From assembly GCA_018241965.1 (NCBI GenBank), contig JAFECS010000011.1, forward strand, positions 28,690 to 92,689: a DNA stretch of 64,000 nt. Direction: 5' to 3'. The notes under the pieces were generated by a model that was not told the origin of the DNA, made no database searches, and saw only the letters and a list, made by a program, of their open reading frames with translations. Positions 35,297 through 45,043 of this stretch are shown here, one piece after another (position 1 is the first letter of the stretch; each line of letters opens with the position of its first letter). Origin of the DNA: Pseudomonadota bacterium. Its GTDB lineage: Bacteria; Pseudomonadota; Gammaproteobacteria; Berkiellales; Berkiellaceae. Both the position numbers and the translations under genes were made by a program.

Positions 35297-35491
35297 TGAT
35301 ATCAGGTGAGCATCAAAGATATGCTGCTAGTGGGTTGTTTGCGAATCAGCCCTCTAGCATCGTTAAAAAAAGTTTGATAGGATCCCTTTAACTTGGGAAG
35401 TGCCTAAACACTCAGACAACCCCCAAGTGTGACTTTCCTTTCGTTCAAACTATATCATCAACCCCTTCATTGTTAATTAATAAGCACGGAT

Positions 35492-36751
35492 ATGAATCTT
35501 TCGGAATTAAAAAATAAACCAGCCGCAGAGCTATCTGAAATGGCCCTAGAACTTGGGGTCGAAAATGTTTCTCGTTTACGTAAGCAAGATCTCATTTTTG
35601 GGATCTTAAAAACTCACGCCAAAAGTGGTGAGGACATCTACGGAGACGGGGTACTGGAATTACTTCAGGATGGATTTGGATTTTTGCGTTCTTCACGCAC
35701 GTCCTACCTCCCAGGCCCTGACGACATATATGTCTCGCCCAGTCAAATCAGACGCTTCGGGTTACGTACTGGCGATACCATCTCCGGTAAAATTCGCCCC
35801 CCCAAAGATGGCGAACGTTATTTTGCTTTACTGAAAGTGAACGAAATAAATTATGAAAGTCCAGAATTAGGCCAAAACAAACTCTTATTTGAAAACTTAA
35901 CACCACTTCATGCCGAATCACGCTTAAAAATGGAAGTCGGCAATGGTAGTACCGAAGATATCACAGCCCGCATCATTGATTTAGTCTCTCCCATCGGTAA
36001 AGGACAACGGGGTTTAATTGTTTCCCCCCCCAAAGCCGGTAAAACCATGATGCTGCAAAATATTGCGCATTCCATCACCACCAATCACCCTGAATGTAAA
36101 TTAATTGTATTGTTAATCGACGAGCGTCCTGAAGAAGTAACTGAAATGGAACGCTCTGTACAAGGTGAAGTGATTGCCAGTACTTTTGACGAACCACCTA
36201 ATCGCCATGTTCAAGTTTCTGAAATGGTGATTGAAAAAGCCAAGCGCTTGGTAGAGCACAAAATGGATGTGGTCATTTTGCTTGACTCTATTACCCGTCT
36301 GGCAAGAGCATACAACACGACGATTCCGCATTCTGGTAAAGTACTTACCGGTGGTGTGGATGCTGCTGCATTACAACGCCCTAAACGTTTCTTTGGGGCC
36401 GCGCGTAACGTGGAAGAAGGTGGCAGCTTAACCATCATTGCCACAGCCTTAATTGACACCGGCTCCAAAATGGATGAAGTCATCTACGAAGAATTTAAAG
36501 GTACCGGTAATTTAGAATTGCATCTTGATAGACGAATTGCTGAAAAACGCGTTTATCCTGCTATCAACATCAATCGTTCAGGCACCCGACGTGAAGAAAA
36601 ACTCACCTCGCCTGATGAACTACAAAAGATGTGGATTTTACGTAAATTGTTACATCCTATGGATGAATTGGCTGCCATTGAGTTCCTCATTGAACGCTTA
36701 AAAGGCACAATGACCAACGAAGAATTTTTTGAAGCCATGAAACGCTCCTAA
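35492..36751 (+). CDS. rho: Transcription termination factor Rho
   Basis: Hexameric RNA helicase that ends transcription. The 419 residues equal the E. coli length. The N-terminal Rho domain ([39 protein letters not shown]), the cold-shock-like RNA-binding DGFGFLRS segment, Walker [10 protein letters not shown], Walker [17 protein letters not shown] and the Q-/R-loop regions are intact. The leader of about 195 bases upstream probably carries autoregulation, with an imperfect hairpin around 35321-35360. Confidence 0.97.
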   Translation: MNLSELKNKPAAELSEMALELGVENVSRLRKQDLIFGILKTHAKSGEDIYGDGVLELLQDGFGFLRSSRTSYLPGPDDIYVSPSQIRRFGLRTGDTISGKIRPPKDGERYFALLKVNEINYESPELGQNKLLFENLTPLHAESRLKMEVGNGSTEDITARIIDLVSPIGKGQRGLIVSPPKAGKTMMLQNIAHSITTNHPECKLIVLLIDERPEEVTEMERSVQGEVIASTFDEPPNRHVQVSEMVIEKAKRLVEHKMDVVILLDSITRLARAYNTTIPHSGKVLTGGVDAAALQRPKRFFGAARNVEEGGSLTIIATALIDTGSKMDEVIYEEFKGTGNLELHLDRRIAEKRVYPAININRSGTRREEKLTSPDELQKMWILRKLLHPMDELAAIEFLIERLKGTMTNEEFFEAMKRS

Positions 36752-36771
36752 TTCGGCACACCTATGAAGTT

Positions 36772-38241
36772 ATGAAATATGCCGATTTAAGAGAGTTTTT
36801 ACATCAACTTGAGGGTCAAGGTGAATTAAAGCGCATCGCTTATCCCCTGGCCCCCTACTTAGAAATCACTGAGGTCTGCGACAGGGTTCTTAAATCCGGC
36901 GGGCCCGCCCTGTTATTTGAAAACCCCAAAGATGCTACCATGCCTTTATTAGGCAATTTATTTGGCACCACCAAACGTATTGCTATGGCAATGGGGCGAG
37001 AAAATATCCATGAACTGCGTGAATTAGGACAATTTTTAGCGCTGTTAAAAGAACCTACGCCTCCCAAAGGGTTTAAAGAAGCCCTACAACAACTTCCTTT
37101 GTATAAAAAAATATTAACGATGTCGCCCAGTGTTGTCAGCAAAGGCAAAGCGCTGTGCCAACAAATACAACTAAAAGGAAATGAAGTTGATTTAAGCCAC
37201 TTTCCTATTCAAACTTGTTGGCCTGAAGATGTTGCTCCTTTGATTACCTGGGGACTGGTTGTTACCCAAGGCCCTCAATTAGGCAGACAAAATCTAGGCA
37301 TTTATCGTCAACAAGTGATTGATAAAAACCGCGTGATTATGCGCTGGTTAGCCCATCGTGGTGGTGCATTAGATTATGCAAAATGGATAAAGCAGTATCC
37401 AGACAAACCTTTCCCAATCGCGGTTGCTTTAGGAGCAGATCCTGCTACAACATTGGCCGCTGTAACACCCATTCCAGATACATTATCTGAATATGCTTTT
37501 GCGGGATTATTACGCGACCAAAAAACTGAGCTGGCAACCTGCTTAACCCATCAATTACAAGTACCTGCTAGCGCAGAAATTATTTTAGAAGGTTTTATTT
37601 ATCCCAAGGACACTGCCTTAGAAGGCCCCTTTGGCGATCACACCGGCTATTACAATGAAACTGAACGTTTTCCAGTGATGACCATAGAATGCATCACCAT
37701 GCGGGAAAATCCGCTTTATCACAGCACTTATACAGGCAGGCCTCCGGATGAGCCTGCGATGTTGGGTGTTGCTTTAAATGAAGTCTTTGTACCTCTGTTA
37801 AAAAAACAATTTCCAGAAATTGTTGATTTTTATTTACCCCCAGAAGGATGTTCCTATCGTTTAGCAGTGGTGACAATCAAAAAAGAATACCCTGGCCATG
37901 CCAAACGTGTGATGTTTGGCATTTGGTCTTTTTTGCGTCAATTTATGTATACCAAATTTATTATTGTCACAGATGAAGATGTGGATGCCAGAAACTGGCA
38001 AGATGTAATATGGGCGATAACCACCCGCATGGATCCGGTTCGCGACACTGTTTTATTAGAAAACACCCCTATCGATTATTTAGATTTTGCCTCCCCCACG
38101 AGCGGATTAGGCGGCAAAATGGGTTTAGATGCAACACATAAAATGCCAGGTGAAACAACGCGAGAATGGGGGCGCACGATTATTCCTAGCAATGAGATAA
38201 AATCGCGTATCGATGCACTTTGGCCAATATTTGAGCTTTAA
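36772..38241 (+). CDS. ubiD: 4-hydroxy-3-polyprenylbenzoate decarboxylase UbiD
   Basis: Decarboxylates the quinone head group in ubiquinone synthesis using prenylated FMN from UbiX. The 489 residues start [22 protein letters not shown] and contain [39 protein letters not shown] (with the conserved Glu) and the [18 protein letters not shown] metal segment. It begins 20 bases after rho and is followed by fre. The ubiD-fre pairing is also seen in E. coli. Confidence 0.96.
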   Translation: MKYADLREFLHQLEGQGELKRIAYPLAPYLEITEVCDRVLKSGGPALLFENPKDATMPLLGNLFGTTKRIAMAMGRENIHELRELGQFLALLKEPTPPKGFKEALQQLPLYKKILTMSPSVVSKGKALCQQIQLKGNEVDLSHFPIQTCWPEDVAPLITWGLVVTQGPQLGRQNLGIYRQQVIDKNRVIMRWLAHRGGALDYAKWIKQYPDKPFPIAVALGADPATTLAAVTPIPDTLSEYAFAGLLRDQKTELATCLTHQLQVPASAEIILEGFIYPKDTALEGPFGDHTGYYNETERFPVMTIECITMRENPLYHSTYTGRPPDEPAMLGVALNEVFVPLLKKQFPEIVDFYLPPEGCSYRLAVVTIKKEYPGHAKRVMFGIWSFLRQFMYTKFIIVTDEDVDARNWQDVIWAITTRMDPVRDTVLLENTPIDYLDFASPTSGLGGKMGLDATHKMPGETTREWGRTIIPSNEIKSRIDALWPIFEL

Positions 38242-38243
38242 TC

Positions 38244-38960
38244 ATGAATAAAGAAAATTTGTATAGATGTCATTATCTTCATGCTATAACTCACGACATT
38301 ATGCTGTTTAAGCTTATTCCGCTTTATGATCAGCAAATTAATTACACACCGGGCCAATTTGTTGAAGCAATTTTTGATAATGGCAAGGTGCTGCCTATGT
38401 CCATTGCCAATATCCCCAATAGTGATGGTGAGCTTGAATTTCACCTTCGACATAATAAAGAACATAAATTGGCTCAAGATTTTTTAGCTTCACTTAAAAA
38501 AAATAATACCGTTTATCTTAGAGGTCCTTTTGGAGCCAGTGTTTTATCCAAAGCAGTGAACGCTTCCAAATTACTATTTGTTGCTGGTGGAACTGGGATT
38601 ACGCCTATTAAAGCCTTACTGGAAGATGCTTTACTGATACAAAAAGAACAAAAACCCATGGAATTATATTGGGGTATTCGCCACGCGCAAGATGCCTATC
38701 AAGAGGCCCTTTTAATGTCCTGGCAACAACAATTTCCCTTTTTTAGCTTTGAATTGGTACTTTCCGATCCTCAAAGCTATCCTACCTGGCGCGGGCCTGT
38801 TGGTATGGTACATGAATATGTGGCTAAAAAATATCCTCACTTTCATGATGAAACATTATTTGTGAGCGGGCCCTTTGCGATGGTAAAGGCGGCATCCACT
38901 TTATTTAGTGGTCAAGGTTTAAAAACTGAACAATTTATTTGTGATATGAAATTAGACTAA
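38244..38960 (+). CDS. fre: NAD(P)H-flavin reductase (Fre)
   Basis: A 238-residue ferredoxin-reductase-fold enzyme without iron-sulfur domain. Its N-terminal FAD-binding barrel includes TPGQFVEAIF and LPMSIAN (the flavin stacking segment), followed by FVAGGTGITPIKALLED (pyrophosphate/nicotinamide binding) and the C-terminal VSGPFAMVKAA. It begins two bases after ubiD and its end overlaps the convergent protease gene by four bases. In E. coli the same neighbour order is seen. Confidence 0.9.
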   Translation: MNKENLYRCHYLHAITHDIMLFKLIPLYDQQINYTPGQFVEAIFDNGKVLPMSIANIPNSDGELEFHLRHNKEHKLAQDFLASLKKNNTVYLRGPFGASVLSKAVNASKLLFVAGGTGITPIKALLEDALLIQKEQKPMELYWGIRHAQDAYQEALLMSWQQQFPFFSFELVLSDPQSYPTWRGPVGMVHEYVAKKYPHFHDETLFVSGPFAMVKAASTLFSGQGLKTEQFICDMKLD

Positions 38961-39919
38961 ACTTTAATGCCGCGTCGTCGTAAACGTTGAGTTTCTGGCC
39001 TTTCAAGATCAATTACGGTACTGCTTTGCGCTGTTGATTTTAATGAAGGGGTACGACGCTTTAAAAGCGAATGAATGCCAAGACTAAATTCACGCGGGTC
39101 TTGAAACCTGTCTATTATGGTTTGCGCCATTTCTAAACGAAAATGAGTGTAGTTAATAGGCGCGCGAAGATCGCGATTTTCACACTTCCTCTTAGCGGTG
39201 GCACAAATAGCCGGCCCACAATCAAATCCATTATTTTGCCGTGGAATGTGTTCGCTGTTGTAAGCAATAAGGGGACAATCAGACCCATAAAGCGCATTTA
39301 TTAACTTCATGCCCAATGAAAAAAAATAAGGGTGCTGTTCATGGTAGTTAAAACTATCGGCACAAGTAATATTGATACACTCTTCTGTTTTACTGATGGT
39401 GAGTAAATACCAATGGTTATTTAAAGCACAGGGCCAATAGATTGTTTGGGCGCTTAACAATCTCTCTCTATCAGCTGGTCTTGCGCCTTGTGGACCAATT
39501 TCGCTAAGGTAACCCTCTTTATACCAAGAATGAATGTTTGACACATAGGGGTACTGTTCTGAAAGACTATCAAACCATCTATCGATTTCTGTTGAATTCA
39601 ACCAGGTATTCGAATGGGGTGATAAAAAAGGCGCGAGCATTCTCTCACCTGAGCGTTGAATATCTTCCCGATACTCTTGTGGTGCAGACTCAACTAATGA
39701 TCTGTATCTTTGGCTTAATTGCTGTGCATGTGATTGAAGCTCTATGCCCGAACGAAGTTCTCGATATTGATGATACAAGCTGCTCCCACTGTGTTCGGAG
39801 CCAGAACCTTGCTTAAAATACAAAGAATTATCTGATTTTTCTGTGCGCTCTTCATCTGCGATGGCTTCACCCCGCAGATAGCGCCCAACTATTTCCCATA
39901 AACCGCCGCCTGTAAGCAT
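38957..39919 (-). CDS. Ulp1/C48-type SUMO/ubiquitin-like protease, candidate effector
   Basis: A 320-residue cysteine protease of the eukaryotic Ulp1/SENP type. The hallmark TWLNSTEIDRWFDSL matches the WL-DE-I substrate helix. His169 lies in NNHWYLLTI, Asp188 in TCADSFN, Gln228 in PRQNNGFDCG and Cys234 in DCGPAICA, giving the H-D-Q-C set with the family's Q-x5-C spacing. The C-terminus carries SSTVIDLE, a SUMO-interacting-motif-like sequence (302-305), and basic runs KRR (287-289) and RLRRR (312-316) that could be nuclear localisation signals. It has no bacterial housekeeping counterpart and interrupts the conserved fre-fpr region. Activity on SUMO, NEDD8 or ubiquitin is inference. Confidence 0.88.
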   Translation of the reverse strand: MLTGGGLWEIVGRYLRGEAIADEERTEKSDNSLYFKQGSGSEHSGSSLYHQYRELRSGIELQSHAQQLSQRYRSLVESAPQEYREDIQRSGERMLAPFLSPHSNTWLNSTEIDRWFDSLSEQYPYVSNIHSWYKEGYLSEIGPQGARPADRERLLSAQTIYWPCALNNHWYLLTISKTEECINITCADSFNYHEQHPYFFSLGMKLINALYGSDCPLIAYNSEHIPRQNNGFDCGPAICATAKRKCENRDLRAPINYTHFRLEMAQTIIDRFQDPREFSLGIHSLLKRRTPSLKSTAQSSTVIDLERPETQRLRRRGIKV

Positions 39920-40038
39920 GGCAAATATCTCACAACACGTTAAGCCATTCTCTTAGAGTTAGAAAATATACTGATGCAACTGCTGAGTGTCAAGATTTTT
40001 TACACAAATTCTAATTTTTAAAAGAAGCACACTAACTA

Positions 40039-40800
40039 TTATTTTTTTTGCACTTCAATTTTATTTTTCCAATAGCTCTCAATCGTGATCTGGCCCTTTT
40101 CTTTTGCTTGATTCAACCGCATACCTCGTTGCAACAAAATTTGGGTAACATCGCTAACCATAGACGGATTACCACACAACATCACCGCATCTTGCAAAGA
40201 AAGTTCACAAGCAACTGTGTTTTCTAATTCCCTTGTTTGTAAAAGCATCGGGATCCTGTTGTTTAAAGTATGAGCCACTTGTTCGCGGGTCACAACCCCA
40301 CACCAACGAAATTGTTCAGGGTATTTTTCTTGCCAACTTTCAATGAATGACTGATGAGTAAGTTCATGATGATAACGAACACTGTGGACTAAGATAATTT
40401 TCTTAAATCTTTGCCAAGGTTCACTCGTTTTAAGTATTGATAAAAATGGCCCTAATCCGGTTCCTGTTGCAAAACACCACAAGTTATTACTTTGGCTAAC
40501 CTCATCTAGCACAAAACGACCACTGGCTTTGGCTGATACCCAAATAGGAGAGTTTGTTGATAAAGATGCTAATGCAGGGGTAAACAAGCCTTGCTTCACT
40601 AAGGTGTAATAAATTTCAATCACCGGATCATCTGGCGCATTGAGCAAAGAATAAGGTCTAAAGTGTTTCTCTTGACTATTCAAACTTAGCTGAACAAATT
40701 GACCTGCTTGAAAGGATATAGGGGGCGCTTCAATAAATATTGAAAAAAGACCTGGGTGCCATTCTGTTTGGCCAATCACTTTGCCTTGCAACCATTTCAT
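40039..40800 (-). CDS. fpr: Ferredoxin-NADP reductase (Fpr)
   Basis: A 253-residue FAD enzyme exchanging electrons between NADPH and ferredoxin/flavodoxin. Motifs: HFRPYSLLNAP (FAD), FATGTGLGPFLSIL (NADP pyrophosphate), VHSVRYHHEL, MLCGNPSMV, and the C-terminal ITIESYW typical of bacterial subclass I FNRs. Its start overlaps the end of hemY by four bases, so it is at the end of the hemX-hemY unit. Confidence 0.93.
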   Translation of the reverse strand: MKWLQGKVIGQTEWHPGLFSIFIEAPPISFQAGQFVQLSLNSQEKHFRPYSLLNAPDDPVIEIYYTLVKQGLFTPALASLSTNSPIWVSAKASGRFVLDEVSQSNNLWCFATGTGLGPFLSILKTSEPWQRFKKIILVHSVRYHHELTHQSFIESWQEKYPEQFRWCGVVTREQVAHTLNNRIPMLLQTRELENTVACELSLQDAVMLCGNPSMVSDVTQILLQRGMRLNQAKEKGQITIESYWKNKIEVQKK

Positions 40801-41993
40801 TTTGTGGGCGCTATCGCTGGCATCGCTAATAATAAGCCCTTCTTAAAGTACTGCGCTCCCAGTGCCGGTTTATTCATTTTTTCTAGCAACGATCCTAATA
40901 GTGCATACGTTTCAGGCGAAGGTTGTAAACTTAGGCTCGCTTCAAAATAACGCTGCGCTTTACCCCACAATTGCTGCTGTTCACACAATCTTCCTAAGGT
41001 TAACAATAAACCAGGACTGTCAGGATGAACATGCAACCAGCTTTCGGCTAAATTTAACACTTTTTGTGGCGAAGGGTGTGACAAGTGGCCATATAACCTA
41101 ATCAACTCTTCTTGCCAATCATGCTTTAATGCGGTGCGCAAAATACTTTCAGCATCAACCGCTTTATCACTCTTTAACAGCGCTTTAACATAACAACCTG
41201 CTAAATCTGCATTGGTTTTGCAATCTTTTGGCATTTTTTGCCAAAACTGCATCAGTGCATCCATGGATCCTTTGGTTTTTTCCAATAGCAATTGATAGTA
41301 CACCGTCTTTTCAAGCGATTTGTATTCGTTAGAGGATAATGCATGGTAATGCTTTAACTTAGGCAAAAGTTCTTTGAGTTTTTCCCAATCATGTAATTGT
41401 AAATAAATTTTTTGCTGCAAAGTCAGCATGTAAGGATGATTTGGTGCTTTATGACTTAACTGGGTTAACGTCGCTAAACTCTGCTCATACTGTTGATGTT
41501 TATATTGCAGATCCGCCTGTGTTAAACCCACGGCCACTTCTGATTCAGGTGTTAATTTTTGGGCGCGGCGAAGATAATTATCGCGGGCATCATCTTTGCC
41601 TTGTTCCTGTGCCGCTTTGGCAGCGGATAAATAATTGAGCCACGGAATATCGCTCACTTTAGCGCCTTGTACAAGAAAACGTTCCGCTTTTGCCCAATGA
41701 CCTTCTGCTAAAGCAACCAATCCCTTGCTCGTCAGTTTTTTGGCGCGCTTTTTGTTAAAGTGACTAGAAAGATTCGCCATAAATTTCGTTGCTTTAACCA
41801 CGCCACTTAACAGTTGTACAAGCGTATGAATAATGGCATAGAGTACAACTATCATTAACGCACCAAACCACAAGGGCACATCCACACGCCACCCCCCCAA
41901 GGTGACTATCATCATGCCAGGATCATGGGAAAGACTTAAGCCAACCCATAAAGCTATGCCTAGCGCAATTAATGATATCAAAACAATTTTCAT
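40797..41993 (-). CDS. hemY: HemY protein, haem biosynthesis-associated
   Basis: A 398-residue inner-membrane protein with two N-terminal membrane segments (about 3-18 and 38-58) and a long TPR-like helical domain (LNYLSAAKAAQEQGKDDARDNYLRRA, then YALLGSLLEKMNKPALGAQYFKKGL). The gammaproteobacterial HemY family is linked to hem operons, but no enzymatic activity is proven; do not confuse it with the Gram-positive protoporphyrinogen oxidase of the same name. It starts 14 bases after hemX. Confidence 0.92.
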   Translation of the reverse strand: MKIVLISLIALGIALWVGLSLSHDPGMMIVTLGGWRVDVPLWFGALMIVVLYAIIHTLVQLLSGVVKATKFMANLSSHFNKKRAKKLTSKGLVALAEGHWAKAERFLVQGAKVSDIPWLNYLSAAKAAQEQGKDDARDNYLRRAQKLTPESEVAVGLTQADLQYKHQQYEQSLATLTQLSHKAPNHPYMLTLQQKIYLQLHDWEKLKELLPKLKHYHALSSNEYKSLEKTVYYQLLLEKTKGSMDALMQFWQKMPKDCKTNADLAGCYVKALLKSDKAVDAESILRTALKHDWQEELIRLYGHLSHPSPQKVLNLAESWLHVHPDSPGLLLTLGRLCEQQQLWGKAQRYFEASLSLQPSPETYALLGSLLEKMNKPALGAQYFKKGLLLAMPAIAPTK

Positions 41994-42006
41994 GGCAGAT
42001 CTCTTA

Positions 42007-43443
42007 TTACGGTGTTTTGCTCGCTGGCTTATTAGTAACTTCTATCATCGCTTTAGAAAGCGCTTGAACGGTTTGTGTAATATCCGGTGCAGTAATATCA
42101 ATATTTTGCTGCTCTAACTGTTTAATTTGTTTAAGAAGATCACTTTGCAGTTGATCTTGTGCAAAATATTGTTCCAGCCAAGCAGCCATGCTTTGCATGG
42201 TATCGTGATAAATTTTATTTTCTCCTTGCAAAACGGCCCATTTTGCTTGTTCGCTCATAAAGTGCATGGTTCGTAAAATTTGTGCTTGTTCTTGTGCCGT
42301 TAACGCTAAAGGAATAGTATTTTGAGCCACATTGGTGATCTTAATAATACCTTTAAGCTCTTTCCACGTTGTCCATAACGCTTTTTCAAAACCACTCATC
42401 GAGGTTTCATCGGGCACTGAGGGGGTTGTCTCATTAGTGGCACCATTGGTGACCGTTTTAAAGTGAAGTTGATTAAACTCAGCGCTAATTAATCCAATTT
42501 GTTCCCACATCGCTTGTCTATTGATGCTTGGAAAATTACGCAGTTTAGCAATGTCTTTTGCCATGATCTCTCTGACCCAAAGCAAAGCTGGATTGGCAAG
42601 ACGCCCAATGCGTTCATCGGCCGAAACAAGTTGCGCTACGGCAGTGGTCACATCTTGCGCTGTTTTGAGACGCTCATTTGCCATAAAAGCTAAATAATTT
42701 GCTTCTGCTAATACCCAATCGGTGTTCCCAGATAAAGTCACTAATTTAGCCTGAGCATCAGTTAATTGTTTTTGTAATGCTTCTAAAGACTGTTGTTCGC
42801 TGGTCACGCTTGTGTGTTGTACCTGAATTTGATTCAGCGTTTTTTGCGTTTGTGCTGTTAAAGCAGAAACGGAAGTCTGATCATCGGTTGACTGCTTTTG
42901 CAAAGCTGAAAGTTGTTGGCTGTTTGTATAAGCAAAATAACCTAGTACCAGCACAGCTAAAAAGGAGGTGAAACTAAAAAACATCGCGCCACCATTGCCA
43001 CCGCCACTTGCTGGTGGTTTTTCACGGTAAGGTGGCTCATCTGGCGGAACATAGCCACCACCACCGTATGAAGACGTTTGGCTTTCTTTCTCCTTTGAGC
43101 CATAGCTCATCGCCTGAGCTTGCGGCACAACCTCAGGCTCAACCTGGGGAAAAATATCTGCTCTTGGCTCCATAGTGGGCACCGTTCTTGGTTGAGGTGG
43201 CTCTTGTACGGCTGGCTTGGGTTCTGGTTTTGACAGCGGTGTTTCTTCAGGCGAGCGTACCGTTTTTGTCAGGCCTCCAATGTCTACTGGACTACTGATA
43301 ATGTGCGTTGGCTCAGTCGGTATAATTTCACTGGGGACATCCGCTTCTTTCTTTTTTTTGCCGTAATGTGTTACCACCACCTGCTTTGGCATGGGAGGTT
43401 TTTTATCGCCGGGTGAACCGTTATTCTCTTCGTCCATGGACAT
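42007..43443 (-). CDS. hemX: HemX-family protein with proline-rich N-terminus
   Basis: A membrane-anchored protein of the HemX family. The frame opens at GTG 43467, but AAGGA before ATG 43443 supports a 478-residue product. The N-terminal 130 residues are proline-rich and cytoplasmic, followed by a membrane helix (GAMFFSFTSFLAVLVLGYFAY), a coiled coil (QLSALQKQS...) and the HemX domain (WVLAEANYLAFMANERLKTAQD). HemX/HemY normally follow hemC-hemD directly; here a plus-strand gene lies between. The methyltransferase name once attached to HemX is not supported by motifs. Confidence 0.88.
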   Translation of the reverse strand: MSMDEENNGSPGDKKPPMPKQVVVTHYGKKKKEADVPSEIIPTEPTHIISSPVDIGGLTKTVRSPEETPLSKPEPKPAVQEPPQPRTVPTMEPRADIFPQVEPEVVPQAQAMSYGSKEKESQTSSYGGGGYVPPDEPPYREKPPASGGGNGGAMFFSFTSFLAVLVLGYFAYTNSQQLSALQKQSTDDQTSVSALTAQTQKTLNQIQVQHTSVTSEQQSLEALQKQLTDAQAKLVTLSGNTDWVLAEANYLAFMANERLKTAQDVTTAVAQLVSADERIGRLANPALLWVREIMAKDIAKLRNFPSINRQAMWEQIGLISAEFNQLHFKTVTNGATNETTPSVPDETSMSGFEKALWTTWKELKGIIKITNVAQNTIPLALTAQEQAQILRTMHFMSEQAKWAVLQGENKIYHDTMQSMAAWLEQYFAQDQLQSDLLKQIKQLEQQNIDITAPDITQTVQALSKAMIEVTNKPASKTP

Positions 43444-43559
43444 CACATCCATCCTTGTTAAAGTCACGCTCTCTTAATCATAAAGCATTTTGCTAGTCTA
43501 CTTCTATTACGATAGGTCAAGGCTAGCATTTTAGCTATATATACAGGCACTTTGCTTGT

Positions 43560-43587
43560 TTGCATAATGCGACAAACGGCATATATA
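43560..43587 (+). promoter_or_regulatory. Possible promoter for the polyproline coiled-coil gene
   Basis: TTGCAT (43560-43565), a 16-base spacer and TATATA (43582-43587) lie about 100 bases upstream of the start at 43688 on the plus strand. The match is moderate and unconfirmed. Confidence 0.3.
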
Positions 43588-43687
43588 TCCAGATTATTAA
43601 CTAAATAATTTAGAAAATTAAATTGTTTGCCCCGCCATAAAAAAGTAAAATACCTAACTATTTATGGCAATTAATTTGAGGCAAACC

Positions 43688-45043
43688 ATGGCAAAACTAG
43701 GCCCCCAAGAAACCGGCGTAGCTGTACCACCACCGCCACCACCACCTGCTCCACCGAAGGTACCCCCTTTGGCCATGGCAAAAAAGCAAAATAAATTCGA
43801 TGAAAAGACCGAAGCTGAAATAGCGCGCCTAAAAGAAATGGTAGCAACACTCAACGCACGTATTGCAAAAGGCGATCATGCAGCAGAGCTTGAATATGAC
43901 AACTTAAAAAAAGAGCTGGTCGATAACTTAGCAGCCTTTAACAAAACTGTTGTCTCGGTTAAAGATAGCACTGTCAAAAGTCTTGAAGAGGTTATGCAAA
44001 CCAGAACCCAAATGCTTGAACAAGAAACTGCGGCTTTTGATACAAGAACACAAGAAATGTTAAGGCAAAAAGAAGCCTTCAAATTGCAACAAGCGCGTTT
44101 TGCCTCACTAAAAACAGCTGATGCCAGCAAATTAATTGATCAAATTACTCAGCACGCTCTCCATTTAGATTCAGGGCTTGCTAAAATTGAAAAACAACGC
44201 CTTGAAGTATTACCCCAACTGTTAGCGCAAAAAGAAGAAGCAAAAGCTGCTTACACTAAAGCAAAAGAAGAACTGGCCATAGCCCATAAAGAAAGAGATA
44301 AACTCACCGCCCTTTCTCAAGCCGTGCCTGCGCGTGTAAAAGCCAAAGTTGAGGTAGTTAAAAATTGTGATATTAATTTCAAAGAATGGGTTGAAAGCCA
44401 ATTATTAGGTGGGATCTTTTTGCAACATTTAAAAGATTTTATTCAAAAAGATTCTGATCATGAAGTTATCGTAAGATGCCAAGCGCTAACGAATCCTGAA
44501 GCACGCAAAGTATTACCCAGCTTATCTTTAAATGTCATGTTAGCTATTGCTGCAGGCGTGATTACACGTCCTGCAGACAAAAATTATAACGATGCCATGC
44601 CTTTAAAAGATACGATCGTTGATAATTCAAAACAATGGTTGCTAGAATTGTTATTAAATGACTTCTTTACAGCCAATCCTACGCTTAAACAGACAATGGC
44701 AAGTTCGTTCAATGTTGATATCAATGATGCACCAGGTATATTAAGAGAGCTTAATATACATTTGAATAAGGTTGTGATAGCAGCGCAACCAAAAGAGACA
44801 CCCAAGCCGATCGCCGCGGCAGCTTCCCCTGCAGAAACTTTGCCAACAAGAGTTCAATTGAGAAAAGCCCCTGCAAAGCAAGCAGCACAGCAAGGTACAC
44901 AACCTGCTCAAGCCGCTATCGGAGCTGAGATGTTAAAACAGTGGCAACAAAAGCGAGCTCCACAAGCTTGTAAACCCGTGGATCAAAATACACAAGCCGC
45001 TGCATTAAGTGAAGCAAAAACTCAAACCGTAGTGCTTAAATAA
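43688..45043 (+). CDS. Polyproline, coiled-coil protein inserted in the hem operon; candidate effector
   Basis: GAGG at 43678-43681 supports ATG 43688 (451 residues) over 43664. Near the N-terminus is a run VPPPPPPPAPPKVPPL, of the type bound by profilin, EVH1, WW or SH3 domains in eukaryotes. A long coiled coil (roughly 45-230), a globular helical part (about 230-360) and an Ala/Gln/Pro-rich tail follow. No signal peptide or membrane segment is seen and no enzymatic motif. It lies on the strand opposite to hemCDXY and its 3' end overlaps hemD by 22 bases. It looks like a late insertion into the operon. Function unknown. Confidence 0.78.
   Translation: MAKLGPQETGVAVPPPPPPPAPPKVPPLAMAKKQNKFDEKTEAEIARLKEMVATLNARIAKGDHAAELEYDNLKKELVDNLAAFNKTVVSVKDSTVKSLEEVMQTRTQMLEQETAAFDTRTQEMLRQKEAFKLQQARFASLKTADASKLIDQITQHALHLDSGLAKIEKQRLEVLPQLLAQKEEAKAAYTKAKEELAIAHKERDKLTALSQAVPARVKAKVEVVKNCDINFKEWVESQLLGGIFLQHLKDFIQKDSDHEVIVRCQALTNPEARKVLPSLSLNVMLAIAAGVITRPADKNYNDAMPLKDTIVDNSKQWLLELLLNDFFTANPTLKQTMASSFNVDINDAPGILRELNIHLNKVVIAAQPKETPKPIAAAASPAETLPTRVQLRKAPAKQAAQQGTQPAQAAIGAEMLKQWQQKRAPQACKPVDQNTQAAALSEAKTQTVVLK

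Noticed and set aside
35321..35360. Imperfect hairpin in the rho leader as a riboswitch or terminator
   Set aside because: The stem has mismatches and is followed by A residues, not Ts; no known riboswitch motif was recognised.
43654..43854. Gly-rich minus-strand frame opposite the polyproline run
   Set aside because: The glycine run is the complement of the proline codons of the plus-strand gene.
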